64,000 nucleotides of DNA from Paracoccus aminophilus JCM 7686 (GCF_000444995.1 NC_022041.1:2020001-2084000); one strand, 5' to 3'. Shown: positions 27,429-36,550, counted from the stretch's first letter. Notes: a model not told the origin generated them from the letters alone. Program-made: numbers and translations.

Positions 27429-28631
27429 ATGACCCCTTTCCGCGTCCTCTACATTGATATGAATTCGTTTTTTGCCTCGGTCGAGCAGCAGCTCGAGCCC
27501 GCTCTGCGCGGCAAGCCGGTGGCGATCACGGCGGTCGATTCGGAGGCCGGAGCCTGCGTGGCCGCGAGCTACGAGGCCAAGGCCCTTGGCGTCCGCACCG
27601 GCACGCGCGTCGCCGAGGCGCGGCTGCTTTGTCCGGGCATCATCTTCCGCGCCTCGCGCCATCGCGTCTATGTCCGCTTCAACCTCGCGGTCGCCGATGT
27701 GCTCGATCGCCACGCCGAGCTGACCCATATTCGCAGCGTCGATGAGTTCCAGCTCGCGCTGTCGGGGGAGGCCCAAACGCTCGAGGGCGCGGCCGCGCTG
27801 GTCACCCGGCTCAAGGCGGCCGTGGCGGCCGAGGTGGGCCCTGCCCTGCGTTTCTCGGCAGGGATCGGCCCAAACCATCTGCTGGCGAAGATCGCGGGGA
27901 AATTGGAGAAGCCCGACGGCTTCCAGTGGCTCGCGCCCGAGAACATGCCCGAGCGCATCGCGCACCTTGTCCTGGACGATCTACCCGGGATCTCAAGCGC
28001 GTTGAAGGAGCGGCTCTATCGCGCGCGGGTCTTCGATGTGCCGACGCTCTGTCAGCTCGATCCGCGCCATGCCCGGCAGATCTGGAGATCGGTCGAGGGC
28101 GAGCGATTCGTCCGGATGCTGCAAGGCATGGACATCCCGATCATACCGACGGTTCGCGGCGGCTATGGCAATTCCAAAGTCCTCTCGCCAGAATTCAGGG
28201 ATCCTCGCAAAGCCTATCAGGTCGGGCGCTGGTTGACCGAGAAAGCAGCCGCCCGCCTGCGCCGCGATGGCCGCGTGGCCGGGCGATTCTCGCTCACCGT
28301 GTCATTCCTGTCCGGGCATAGCTGGGTCCGAGGCGTGTCCTGCTTTCCGACGCAGGACACATCATTCTTCCTGCGGCTGCACCGGGCGCTCTGGCGCGCG
28401 CTGTGGCGCGGCGGGCGGCCCGGGCCGGTTCTGTCGATGGGGGTGAACCTGACCAATGTCGATTTGCTCACGGCGCGCCAAGGTGATCTGCTGACCCCGC
28501 TCGCGCCTGCCGAGCGCACCCGCGGCGAAGAGGTCTCAGTCGCGGTTGACCAGATCAACGCGCGATTCGGCGACGGCATGATTCGCTATGGTATCCACCT
28601 GCCGCATCCGGGATTCTTCGAGCGCGGATGA
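27429..28631 (+). CDS. Y-family DNA polymerase (DinB/UmuC-type)
   Basis: A 400-residue translesion polymerase. The first catalytic Asp is D10 in YIDMNSFFASVEQQ and the second acidic pair is D105-E106 in RSVDEFQLAL, so the palm looks active, unlike ImuB. The helix-hairpin-helix thumb reads DDLPGISSALKERLYRA and is followed by a little-finger region ending VAVDQINARFGDGM. A canonical Q-x2-LF clamp motif was not found at the C-terminus. A LexA box lies 35 bases upstream. Together with two small divergent genes and a nearby SRAP gene it forms a DNA-damage cassette in the mobile zone. No umuD-like gene is adjacent. Confidence 0.92.
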   Translation: MTPFRVLYIDMNSFFASVEQQLEPALRGKPVAITAVDSEAGACVAASYEAKALGVRTGTRVAEARLLCPGIIFRASRHRVYVRFNLAVADVLDRHAELTHIRSVDEFQLALSGEAQTLEGAAALVTRLKAAVAAEVGPALRFSAGIGPNHLLAKIAGKLEKPDGFQWLAPENMPERIAHLVLDDLPGISSALKERLYRARVFDVPTLCQLDPRHARQIWRSVEGERFVRMLQGMDIPIIPTVRGGYGNSKVLSPEFRDPRKAYQVGRWLTEKAAARLRRDGRVAGRFSLTVSFLSGHSWVRGVSCFPTQDTSFFLRLHRALWRALWRGGRPGPVLSMGVNLTNVDLLTARQGDLLTPLAPAERTRGEEVSVAVDQINARFGDGMIRYGIHLPHPGFFERG

Positions 28632-29094
28632 TGGGGTGGTATGGAGTAGGTTTGCGGTAGCGATGCGGGACAAAGCTGCCAGTCACATTCTGGTCAAGAA
28701 ACCGAATATGAAAACGAGGCCTATAGCGACGAGGCCGGGCAACCATGATCTCCAAGAGCAAGGGAAGGCATAGGATTCCAAGTGAGCGCGACAAATGCGC
28801 TTACACATTCTCCAAGCGCGCTCCACGAATCTGCGCAGCGATGTTCCGCCGTCATCTGGGTCAATCATAGGACGAGCTTAGCATAGCTGCGACTGACGGC
28901 TAAGGGGCTCAAAGCGTCGATGACCTGATCCCGGCCTCAGAGCCGATTGGGTAAGAAATCTGACGGAAAGCCATCAATACCTGACAGAACATACAGATGG
29001 TGTCAGGTTTCAGAGATTTTTGACTCACGGAGAGAGGCATTGCTGACCCAGTGTGCCGGAGGCACGGCATATGCTATGCGGACATTCCGGGCAG
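28632..29094. other. Gap with only doubtful small frames
   Basis: About 460 bases. One minus-strand frame, 28683-28868 (61 codons), would encode a small protein with a C-terminal membrane segment (LPGLVAIGLVFIFGFL), but no ribosome site is visible. Nothing else is convincing. Confidence 0.35.
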
Positions 29095-29358
29095 TCAGGG
29101 AAGCTTTTCGTCGGGGTCATAGTCCTCGGCGCGCAAGGCCAGCTTGGGCTTTGGCGACCCTCCGCCATCCTGCAGAAGCGCTTCGACTGCATGCAGCAGA
29201 CCAACCATGGCTTTGGATACCTCGTAGCCCATTGCATCCTTCAAAGCGCTCTCGATTCCAGCGTCTAGCGCCCAATGAACGTAAGCCCAACGCACTGCCC
29301 TTGCGCTTTCAGCATAGGCATTTTCGACAGCTACGTAGAACTCGTCGCGAACTTCCAC
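29095..29358 (-). CDS. Small acidic helical protein, unknown function
   Basis: An 87-residue protein from a GTG preceded by GAAGAGG. The sequence FYVAVENAYAESARAVRWAY and KAMVGLLHAVEALLQDGGG is regular amphipathic helix. The same frame continues upstream without an ATG through a Cys/His cluster until a stop near 29430, so the start is uncertain. Overlapping plus-strand frames look like shadows. Confidence 0.5.
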   Translation of the reverse strand: MEVRDEFYVAVENAYAESARAVRWAYVHWALDAGIESALKDAMGYEVSKAMVGLLHAVEALLQDGGGSPKPKLALRAEDYDPDEKLP

Positions 29359-29468
29359 CGTTGCGGCCTCTTCATCGTATTCGCTGAATACTGGCCGACA
29401 CTGGCAATGACCGCAATGGGCTCCAAATCTACATCACCCCGGATCTGCCGAGCCGATCCCAGCAAGCC

Positions 29469-30092
29469 TCAAGCCTCGATTGGCTCGATCAGCTCGGGAC
29501 CGTCATCGCGGATCCCGAAGGGGCGCACGGGATAATGGGAAAGCCGGGCGCCCGCGCCGATTTCAAGGTCGTTGGATCCGCCAAGCCACGCGTCCCGTTC
29601 GTCTGAGTTCAGGATCACGGGCATGCGTGTGTGGATCTCTTGGACCGAAGCATTGGCGGCGCGGGTCATGACCGTGCATGTCAGCAGATCGCCCCACCGC
29701 GACGCCAAGCCCGCGACCCAGAGCGTATCCTCATTGCCCGCAGAGCGGATAAAATGCGGCTGCTTGTGGCCGGTTTCGCCCGTCCATTCGTAATAGCCCG
29801 CCACCGGGATCAGGCAGCGGCCATATTTCCAGACCCCGCGAAACGTCGGCTTGCTCTGCGCCTCCTCGATTCGGGCATTGAAGGTGGCAGCCTTCCAGTC
29901 CTTCAGCTCACCCTTGTGCCAGCTCGGCACCAGCCACCAGCGCGCGATCATCGGCTCGAGAGGCTGCTTGCCGAAGATCAAGATGTCCTGCGTCGGTTTG
30001 ACGTTCCAGCGCCGAGGCAAGGGATCGACCCTGATCTCGGAAAACTCCTCGTCGGAGCCGCGGCGGTTAGGGTCTGCGAAGCGTCCACACAT
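29469..30092 (-). CDS. SOS response-associated peptidase (SRAP, YedK/HMCES family)
   Basis: A 207-residue SRAP protein. The catalytic Cys2 follows the initiator Met (MCGRFADP); NVKPTQDI, the WWLVPSWHK block, the Asn in ATFNARIE, the Glu of GYYEW and the His of IHTRMPVIL complete the active site. These proteins cross-link to abasic sites in single-stranded DNA and protect them. Its location next to a Y-family polymerase fits a damage-tolerance cargo. No LexA box was seen directly upstream. Confidence 0.95.
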   Translation of the reverse strand: MCGRFADPNRRGSDEEFSEIRVDPLPRRWNVKPTQDILIFGKQPLEPMIARWWLVPSWHKGELKDWKAATFNARIEEAQSKPTFRGVWKYGRCLIPVAGYYEWTGETGHKQPHFIRSAGNEDTLWVAGLASRWGDLLTCTVMTRAANASVQEIHTRMPVILNSDERDAWLGGSNDLEIGAGARLSHYPVRPFGIRDDGPELIEPIEA

Positions 30093-30266
30093 AGGGCGAG
30101 GCTACGCTCCAGCCGCCCGTCGGACAAGCACCTGCCGTTTTAGACAGGAAACCCGTTCTGCATCGCAGCGTTGTCTTTGCGTGATGAGTAACGCCTGTTG
30201 ATTGTGTTTTTAGCGAGTGCATATTTTGGTGACCGCCCAGGATGTTTTCTGGCGGTTGCTCGCTGT

Positions 30267-30347
30267 TCAGGGGCGGTTTTTTCCGCCCCTTATCAGCCCC
30301 CAGAGCAGCGCAGCCAGTGCTGCGCTGACTAGCAGCACCGCGATCAC
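30267..30347 (-). CDS. 26-residue membrane peptide in the lysis region
   Basis: A GTG start overlaps the stop of the holin-like gene (GTGA) and the frame encodes one hydrophobic helix, VIAVLLVSAALAALLWGLI, with a basic end RGGKNRP. Size and place suggest a lysis accessory peptide. The stop lies in a GGGGCGG/CCGCCCC hairpin (30271-30292). Confidence 0.5.
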   Translation of the reverse strand: MIAVLLVSAALAALLWGLIRGGKNRP

Positions 30348-30553
30348 GTCGCCCCGCCTTTCTTCTTGGCGACACGCGACCAGATCACGGTCGCCGCATA
30401 GATCACGAGCCCCGCGAGAACGACCGCAAGATCGTTCAGATAGACGGTGAGCGTGCCTGTGGCCTCGTCGAAGCTGACGAAGCCAAGCGCGGTCAGCGCA
30501 CCGGCCAGCGGGTAGAGGATATAGCGGATAATCAGAGCAATTTGTCCGAGCAT
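30344..30553 (-). CDS. Putative phage holin
   Basis: A 69-residue protein with two membrane segments (ALIIRYILYPLAGALTALGF and VLAGLVIYAATVIWS) and a basic C-terminus (RVAKKKGG), as in small Pam3 gp28-like holins of alphaproteobacterial phages. Holins permeabilise the inner membrane so that the endolysin can act. The endolysin gene lies 20 bases upstream. Confidence 0.7.
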   Translation of the reverse strand: MLGQIALIIRYILYPLAGALTALGFVSFDEATGTLTVYLNDLAVVLAGLVIYAATVIWSRVAKKKGGAT

Positions 30554-30573
30554 GAGAGCGGTTCCTTTCGGTT

Positions 30574-31206
30574 TCAGAGGGTGGAGAGTTCGCGGGAGAC
30601 GAGATCGCGCAGGCGATCGCCCACGCTGATCGGATCAGCGGGACCGGCCATGCCGGGTAGCACCGTGATGTCCCATTTGTTTTTCTGGACCACGCCGAGG
30701 CTCGGCTGGATCTCGGCATGAGAAAGCGTGGACCAGCGCGACACCGGAATGTCGTAGAGCCGGCACAGCCGCGCGGTCTCGCGCGCGAGCGCCGACACCT
30801 GCACCGGCCGGATCGGGGCCCGGCCCCAGACGAACGGACGTTCATTGGCGCCGGCCATTGCACAGATGGAAAGGCCGATCGCGCCGCCATTGGCGCCTTG
30901 CGTATGCGCGCGCTGCGCCGCGGGATCGGCCAGCCAGCGCACCTCGCCATCGCCGAGGATCAAAGCGTGATAGGCGGCCGTGGCCTCGGTGCTGGCGGCA
31001 TAGCCGCTCGCAGCCCAATGCCAGTGAACCCGGGTGACCCCGCTCGGATGCTGAAACAGCAGCCCCCGTGTCTTCTGGGCGGTCAGTGCTGCTGCATAGG
31101 CCGCGCGGGTCCGGTTGCCATCGATCCCGTCGATCGGGCCCGGCCAAAAGCCCAGGGCGGCGCAGCGCGCCTGCCGCGCGCGCACCGCGTTCATGACTGC
31201 GGTCAT
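30574..31206 (-). CDS. Phage endolysin, N-acetylmuramoyl-L-alanine amidase
   Basis: A 210-residue protein with a short N-terminal peptidoglycan-binding-like region (CAALGFWPGPIDGIDGNRTR) and an amidase_2-type domain: TRVHWHWAASGY supplies a first zinc His, the central GGAIGLSICAM strand follows, and LSHAEIQPSLG a later His. It would cut the amide bond between glycan and stem peptide at lysis. AGGAGAGAG precedes the ATG. A terminator lies just upstream, so it may be transcribed at a level set separately from the tail genes. Confidence 0.82.
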   Translation of the reverse strand: MTAVMNAVRARQARCAALGFWPGPIDGIDGNRTRAAYAAALTAQKTRGLLFQHPSGVTRVHWHWAASGYAASTEATAAYHALILGDGEVRWLADPAAQRAHTQGANGGAIGLSICAMAGANERPFVWGRAPIRPVQVSALARETARLCRLYDIPVSRWSTLSHAEIQPSLGVVQKNKWDITVLPGMAGPADPISVGDRLRDLVSRELSTL

Positions 31207-31226
31207 GTTCTCTCTCTCCTGAAATG

Positions 31227-31248
31227 AAAAAACCGCCCGGAGGGGCGG
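31227..31248 (-). terminator. Intra-operon terminator before the endolysin gene
   Basis: On the minus strand CCGCCC, a four-base loop and GGGCGG are followed by TTTTTT, directly upstream of the endolysin ribosome site. One of four such structures in the late operon. Confidence 0.8.
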
Positions 31249-31272
31249 CAGCGTGTGGGACGGGCAAGGCGG

Positions 31273-31569
31273 TCAGCGCCGCCAGTGCTTCCAGAGATCG
31301 ATGGCGTTTTTCGGATCATCCACAGCCAAGAGCAGCCAGCGCATGACGCCTTCTGCGGTGAGCGTGACAACGGCACCGGCGACCGGCACGGGAACGCCAA
31401 GGGTTTCTGCAGCCCAATCGGCCCCGACCCAGGCCGCGCCGACAGCAACAGCAATCGTGGTGATGACCTTAAGAGGGCCGAGCTGCGCCGTGGTCTTGAT
31501 CTTGACGATCAGCGCGATGGCGATCGCGATCCAGAACTCGGGAGAGCGGAAGGAAGAAGGTTCAGTCAT
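31273..31569 (-). CDS. Phage membrane protein (lysis region)
   Basis: A 98-residue protein from the ATG at 31569, which follows an ideal AGGAGG. Two to three hydrophobic segments are visible (EFWIAIAIALIVKI, VITTIAVAVGAAWVGADW, VAGAVVTLTAEGVMRWLLL). It could be a second holin or antiholin. It is bracketed by two hairpin terminators. Confidence 0.65.
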   Translation of the reverse strand: MTEPSSFRSPEFWIAIAIALIVKIKTTAQLGPLKVITTIAVAVGAAWVGADWAAETLGVPVPVAGAVVTLTAEGVMRWLLLAVDDPKNAIDLWKHWRR

Positions 31570-31586
31570 TGCGCCTCCTGCGCATG

Positions 31587-31608
31587 AAAAAGCCCGCGCG
31601 AGGCGGGC
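31587..31608 (-). terminator. Intra-operon terminator after the fibre gene
   Basis: Minus strand GCCCGC, five-base loop, GCGGGC, then TTTTT; it begins two bases past the fibre stop and ends just before the AGGAGG of the next gene. Confidence 0.82.
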
Positions 31609-31609
31609 A

Positions 31610-34111
31610 TCAGGCAATCGGCACCTCGAAGGAGTGCATCGGGCGATAGACCGGCAGGCCGGTGATCGGGCCGGTGCCCTGCCAGACCTCACGGATCGAA
31701 CCCGCTGCGGTGACATAGCGCGTGTCGACCTCGCCCGCATTCGGGCGGCGATAGACATATTGCAGCCGGGCCGAGCTGTTCGGCGTGCCCGAGAGGCTCA
31801 GGGTGATCTCGCGATCCCCGGTTTGCTCAACCCCGGTGATTGTGGCGCTGTCGTTCGAGAGGCTGAAGCCGAGATGGGGATCGAGCGGCACCATGTCCCG
31901 GTCGATCATAATCGGCGTCAGGCTCTCGACCGCGAGGATCACCTTGTTGCCGAGCCCTGCCGCGCGCTCGCCTTTGGGAAAGGCACACCACCAGGGCAGG
32001 CCCGCAACGTGGTTGCGATAGGCAAAGGCATCCATCTCGCGCAAACGGACCTGCGACAGATAGGAGGTGTGGATATGATCGGGCGTCCCGCCGCGCGCCG
32101 TACCCATCGGCAGGTGATAACGCGGCCCGACATCGACCACCTTATGACCCGCCAGGCGCGCCTGTCGCATCAACTCGCGCAAAGCGTATTTGACCTGCCA
32201 GTCGCTGCCAAACGCGGACATGGCTGTGGTGCCGCCCGGAATATCGACCAGCCAGACCACCGGCAGGCCGGTGAACGCCAGATCGGCCTCGATATCGGCC
32301 ATGTAGCCAAGCCCGTCAGCCGTATAGGTCGCCCACGGGTCGCGCCGATTGGTCTCGCCATGGGTGAAGGCGATCACGATTTCTGTTGGCGGAACAGCTG
32401 CATGCGTCATCACCGCCGTCACCCACTCGATCATGCGAATGCGCTGGGGCGCGGGCGCGCCGGAGGGAAGCACCTTCCAGATCGCAAAATTCGGATCGGT
32501 CGCCGTGAATCCCGCGCCGCCGCGCCCATGACTGCCTGCGTAGATCATCCCGGCCCCGCGCGGATCGAGCGCGTTCGACGCAGAGGCAAGAGCCTCGGCA
32601 GACGATTGGACGCCTGCGATCTGTGCGGGAACAAAGCCAGTGATCGGAACGGTAGGGACTTGCCCGTTGTGCCCCCGCAACCCGCCCAGCTCGCCGACGC
32701 CATCATTCGACATCAGCACGAAGTCGGGCGTTTTCGCCGGGATATAGAGCGGAGGGCCCTCCATCTCAGACACCGCCGCATTGGACTGCCCGAGCACCAT
32801 GAAAATCGCGACCCGCGACGGCAGCCAGTGCCATGCCCCGTCGCCGCCGACCGTATAGCGTGCCGCAGCGCCGATCCCGGCATCGCCAACCAGCTGGGTT
32901 ACGCCGCCAACGCGGCGCGGCAATAGGGTCGCCGAGGCGGGCAAGGGCTCGGGGGGCGTATAGCCGCCGCCCGAGCCGCTGCCCGAGACCGTGGCCAGCG
33001 CGGCCTGCATCTGGGCGAAGGTCGGATGATCGCGGGCGACCCATTCCGACGACCACCGCAGGATCCACCACTTTGCATCGAGGTCTTTTGCATATTCATC
33101 GGTTTCAGGCAGGTCGGGCAGCCTGCCAATCGTCGCCCAGATTGCCTCTCCCGGCGCGTTGCCCTTCGTAATGACAAGCACTTTCGCTCCTGCCGGGACG
33201 GTGATCCCAGACGGTCGCAGATTGTTTGCGACGACGCGCTTGACAGCGCCGTCGTACATGTCATCCCGCAGCACCTGGGAAGACGAGGCCCGCCGCCACC
33301 ATTGGTTACCCGTGCCGTCGCGGCGCAGCGTGTCCGTTACCACGCCATCGCTCGGCGCAGAGGCTCGAACCCATTTCGCGGATTCCGTCCCGACTGATTT
33401 GGTGACGTCGATGCACTGCGTCCCGGTCGGGGGGATCGCGCCGTCGATCGTCAGGCTGTTGTTCGCATATTGCCAGACCCGGCCAGAGCGCAGTTCGGAG
33501 GTGTCAGCCTTGGCCGCGAGATCACTCTCGATCGACGTTGTCGAGAACGTGCGCCCCCACCATTGGCCGGTCGCATCCTGAACCAAAACATCCGTCGCGC
33601 CGCCGCTCGTCGGCGCCGATCGTCGAACCCAGTCGGCCTGGCCAGATCCGGTCGTCTTATGCACCGCGATCATTTGGGTGCCGGTCGGGGGCGTAGCGCC
33701 CACCGGCGTCAGGTCATTGCGGGCATAGCGCCAGACCCGGCCATTGGGCAGATCGGTCTCAACGGCCGAGACCCGCGCCTTGATCGCCGGCGTATCCTCG
33801 GAGAGATACCACCACGCGGCATCGGCGGTCTGGGCATGGATCGCCGGATTGACCGGGTTCGGAGCCGATCCAAGCCGACGCCAGTTAAAGGTCCCGGAGT
33901 TATTGGCGACGATGATCTGGTTCGTGCCGGGCGGCGGGGTTTGCGCAGAGAGATTGGTGCTCGAGCTGTGCCAGAGCCTGCCATTGCGCAGATCCGTGAG
34001 CTCAGCATTCGTGCCCGTCTGCATCTCCGTCATCCAGGTCCGGATATCGGCCTTGGGCACCGCGGAGCCATTCGGGTAAATCTCACCCGGCGTCTTGGTC
34101 GTCGTGACCAT
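31610..34111 (-). CDS. Tail fibre / receptor-binding protein with repeats and an SGNH esterase domain
   Basis: An 833-residue protein. After a short head (residues 1-40) come four diverged modules of about 80 residues starting near 43, 123, 209 and 286, each with an N/S-GR-x-W or related opening, a P-P-x-G-T-x-x-I block and a closing WW. From about residue 430 a sialate-esterase-like SGNH domain carries FMVLGQSNA (nucleophile Ser), AFTHGETNRRD and TPDHIHTSY (Asp-His). A C-terminal beta-rich domain follows. It probably deacetylates a surface polysaccharide during adsorption. Confidence 0.85.
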   Translation of the reverse strand: MVTTTKTPGEIYPNGSAVPKADIRTWMTEMQTGTNAELTDLRNGRLWHSSSTNLSAQTPPPGTNQIIVANNSGTFNWRRLGSAPNPVNPAIHAQTADAAWWYLSEDTPAIKARVSAVETDLPNGRVWRYARNDLTPVGATPPTGTQMIAVHKTTGSGQADWVRRSAPTSGGATDVLVQDATGQWWGRTFSTTSIESDLAAKADTSELRSGRVWQYANNSLTIDGAIPPTGTQCIDVTKSVGTESAKWVRASAPSDGVVTDTLRRDGTGNQWWRRASSSQVLRDDMYDGAVKRVVANNLRPSGITVPAGAKVLVITKGNAPGEAIWATIGRLPDLPETDEYAKDLDAKWWILRWSSEWVARDHPTFAQMQAALATVSGSGSGGGYTPPEPLPASATLLPRRVGGVTQLVGDAGIGAAARYTVGGDGAWHWLPSRVAIFMVLGQSNAAVSEMEGPPLYIPAKTPDFVLMSNDGVGELGGLRGHNGQVPTVPITGFVPAQIAGVQSSAEALASASNALDPRGAGMIYAGSHGRGGAGFTATDPNFAIWKVLPSGAPAPQRIRMIEWVTAVMTHAAVPPTEIVIAFTHGETNRRDPWATYTADGLGYMADIEADLAFTGLPVVWLVDIPGGTTAMSAFGSDWQVKYALRELMRQARLAGHKVVDVGPRYHLPMGTARGGTPDHIHTSYLSQVRLREMDAFAYRNHVAGLPWWCAFPKGERAAGLGNKVILAVESLTPIMIDRDMVPLDPHLGFSLSNDSATITGVEQTGDREITLSLSGTPNSSARLQYVYRRPNAGEVDTRYVTAAGSIREVWQGTGPITGLPVYRPMHSFEVPIA

Positions 34112-34126
34112 GGGGAACCTCAGTCT

Positions 34127-36178
34127 TTAAGGGAGATATTGGCCGACAAGCACCTCAGCCGAGGTCTTGCCGCTTTGATTTTCTGATCGGAGCCAGTAGC
34201 GCGCGCCCTCGGACGGGATGCTGGCCGTGATCGCGACCTCGGACGAGGTGTCGTAATTCCAGCGCTGGAAGACCGCCGCGCTGAACGGCGCGGCTGGCGC
34301 GGCGCGCCACAGTCCGGTGCGGTAGTAATTGGCGCCGAGATCCGGAGCCATGATCACCGTCAGCGTGCCGCCAGCCGTCCCGGACTTGCTGATGATCTGC
34401 GGCGCATCGGGAGGCGTGGTATTGGCGACAACCTCGATGCCCGTCACCGTCGTGATTTCTGAGGCCGCATCATTGCCGCCCGGCGCCGCGCCGCTATCTG
34501 GGCGCGCGCTATACCAGCCGATGCCAATCTCATATTCGCCGCGATCGGCATTGGGCAGGCTCCGCGCGACGAGCTTGCCGCCCACCCGGATGTCCTGCAC
34601 CTCGAGCCCATAGCGAAAGCTCGAGCCCGCGCGCCGGTAATAGCCGCCGAGATAATACGGCCCGTCAATCGGATCGACCTCGATGCGGATATAGGGCGGC
34701 CCGTCATTGTTGGCGATTGTCAGGGAGGAGATCACCGGCGCCGCGAGAAGCTGCTGACCGGGCTCGACTTTCTCCGGGACCGAGGGTGGGTCGCCCTCCT
34801 CCGCGGCAGTCCAGCTAAAGCTCGCCGGATCTGCCGCGATCAGCTGGACCGTGACCACGCCGTCATCGCCCTCGGCGTCAAAGGCAAAGCCGTCGATCCA
34901 GGCGCTCGCATTAATCAGCCCAAGCTCGGGCAGATGCAGGCGCACGGTTTCTTCTTCGAGGAGCAACAGCCCCCAGAAGCGCAACCGCACCGTCGCCCGC
35001 CAACTCGGATTGAGCTTGGCCATCTTGATCTTGGCAAGCCGCCGCGCCTGCCCGTGGCTCTGCACCCAAGGGAAGTCGATCTCTTTCGCCGCGCTCTCGC
35101 CATAAAGCGCCAGCGCCGCAGCATCATCCCAAGGATCAGCGCTGGTCTGCTGCCAGCCGATTTCGGGCGCAACATATTTGGGCACCAGCGTGGTGACGCG
35201 CTCGAACTCGCCAGAGCCCGGCCCGATGTCGAGGCTGACGATATGCTCCTCCCGGATCGTGTAGTTCGGCGCGCGCCATTTGCCGACCCGAAAGCCGAGC
35301 TTGCCCTCGCTGGTGATGTAGAACCGGCCCGCAGAAGCATCCTCGAGGCGGCGCAGGACATCGACCACCGGCTCGGACAGAGCATAGCTGCCGCCGCCGA
35401 TATAGCGCCGCGCGGTGCCCGGTGCCTTGCGCGGGATCGGATCCTCGCAATCGGCAATGGCCTGGGCGAAAGAGGCCGTGTCGAGATCGGCGAGCCGCAG
35501 CGGGCCATAGCTCGGATGGGTCAGCACATCCCGCGCCTGCACGGCGATATTGTCGGACCAGGTCGCGTCGCCGGTGATCGGGTTGTGGCAAGCATCGCCC
35601 TTGATCAGCGCCGATATCTGCGGATCGCCCCCGCTATAGATCTCCGAGATCTTGTCGCCCTTGACCGCATCGAAGGTGCCCAAGATCGTGCCGACCCCGC
35701 GCAGCCGGTGGTTCGGCGTCCAGCCCGGAAACGCTGCCTGCAGCGCAGCATAGGCCCCGCCCGATTGCAGGGCGCTCTGGCCAGAGCGCCAGTCGATGCT
35801 GACCACGCCGTCATAGGGTTTGCTGGTCACCGCAGTCCCTGAGAGTGTGACCTCCTTGTCATTGAGCCACACCGTCTCAACCGCCGAGATCCCGCCCTGC
35901 CCCATCGCCAAGAGCTTGAAGAGCCGTCGCTGACCGCCGACCTGCGCCCAATCCCAGAACATCGCGGCGCCCGAGGCGCGCACCCGGCCAAGATGGCGGA
36001 TGCGCTGCGCGTTGCTGTCGCGCAATTCGGTCTGCAGATCGCGCGGCTTTGGCCCTTTCGGCTGGGTGACTTTGGCCACCGCCATATTCAACGCGATGGC
36101 GGCTGCCGTGCGCAGAGCAAAGCCCACGACCGTTTGGGCGCTCCATGTCGCCACCAGCCAAGCCCCAACTTGTGGCAT
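34127..36178 (-). CDS. Phage tail tip / host-specificity protein (gpJ-like)
   Basis: A 683-residue protein in the position of the lambda J analogue. It starts with a helical membrane-like segment (VGFALRTAAAIALNMAVAKV), then DAKGxxA-like LRDSNAQRIRHLGRVRASGA typical of this family, a central tail-hub region, and after residue about 475 fibronectin-like modules (LLAAPVISSLTIANNDGPPY). It would form the tail tip that contacts the host. The fibre gene lies 15 bases downstream. Confidence 0.85.
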   Translation of the reverse strand: MPQVGAWLVATWSAQTVVGFALRTAAAIALNMAVAKVTQPKGPKPRDLQTELRDSNAQRIRHLGRVRASGAAMFWDWAQVGGQRRLFKLLAMGQGGISAVETVWLNDKEVTLSGTAVTSKPYDGVVSIDWRSGQSALQSGGAYAALQAAFPGWTPNHRLRGVGTILGTFDAVKGDKISEIYSGGDPQISALIKGDACHNPITGDATWSDNIAVQARDVLTHPSYGPLRLADLDTASFAQAIADCEDPIPRKAPGTARRYIGGGSYALSEPVVDVLRRLEDASAGRFYITSEGKLGFRVGKWRAPNYTIREEHIVSLDIGPGSGEFERVTTLVPKYVAPEIGWQQTSADPWDDAAALALYGESAAKEIDFPWVQSHGQARRLAKIKMAKLNPSWRATVRLRFWGLLLLEEETVRLHLPELGLINASAWIDGFAFDAEGDDGVVTVQLIAADPASFSWTAAEEGDPPSVPEKVEPGQQLLAAPVISSLTIANNDGPPYIRIEVDPIDGPYYLGGYYRRAGSSFRYGLEVQDIRVGGKLVARSLPNADRGEYEIGIGWYSARPDSGAAPGGNDAASEITTVTGIEVVANTTPPDAPQIISKSGTAGGTLTVIMAPDLGANYYRTGLWRAAPAAPFSAAVFQRWNYDTSSEVAITASIPSEGARYWLRSENQSGKTSAEVLVGQYLP

Positions 36179-36550
36179 TCATCTTCCCCAGATCTGGATT
36201 GCTTCGGCGCGGACCAGCCCGACACCACGCGGCTTACGAAAAGCCCATTTCTCGCCATGGCGGATCGCCGCGACCTCATGACCCGCGACCGCGATCACCG
36301 CGACATCGCCCTCACGCGCAGCCGCGCGTTGCGGCAGCGGGCATTCCTGCGCCAAAAACCCCGGCAGATCGCCGCCGGTGATCCTCCGCATCTCCACCTC
36401 GGTCGCATATCGCCCGCGCCAGCGCGCCGCCGGATCGAGGCCCCAATGCAAGAGGCACCAATCCGCGACCCAGAGCGTGCAATCGACCTCGCCCCAGCTC
36501 CAGGGTCGATGCCAGCTCTGGCGGATGTAATCGCCTACCCGCGCAGCCAA
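36179..36550 (-). CDS. DUF6950-type NlpC/P60-like tail assembly protein
   Basis: A 123-residue protein starting at a TTG that overlaps the preceding gene by 16 bases; AAGG lies upstream. Features of the group are WSWGEVDCTLWVADW (possible catalytic Cys), the RWRGRYATE block and a late GHEVAAIRHG (possible His). In phage tails such proteins sit between the distal tail and tip proteins, as here. The long open frame upstream in the same phase (to 36823) is a shadow. Confidence 0.72.
   Translation of the reverse strand: MAARVGDYIRQSWHRPWSWGEVDCTLWVADWCLLHWGLDPAARWRGRYATEVEMRRITGGDLPGFLAQECPLPQRAAAREGDVAVIAVAGHEVAAIRHGEKWAFRKPRGVGLVRAEAIQIWGR

Noticed and set aside
31253..32926. 557-codon plus-strand frame opposite the fibre gene
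   Set aside because: Arg/Ala/Asp-rich translation with no domain; opposite a gene with clear SGNH motifs.
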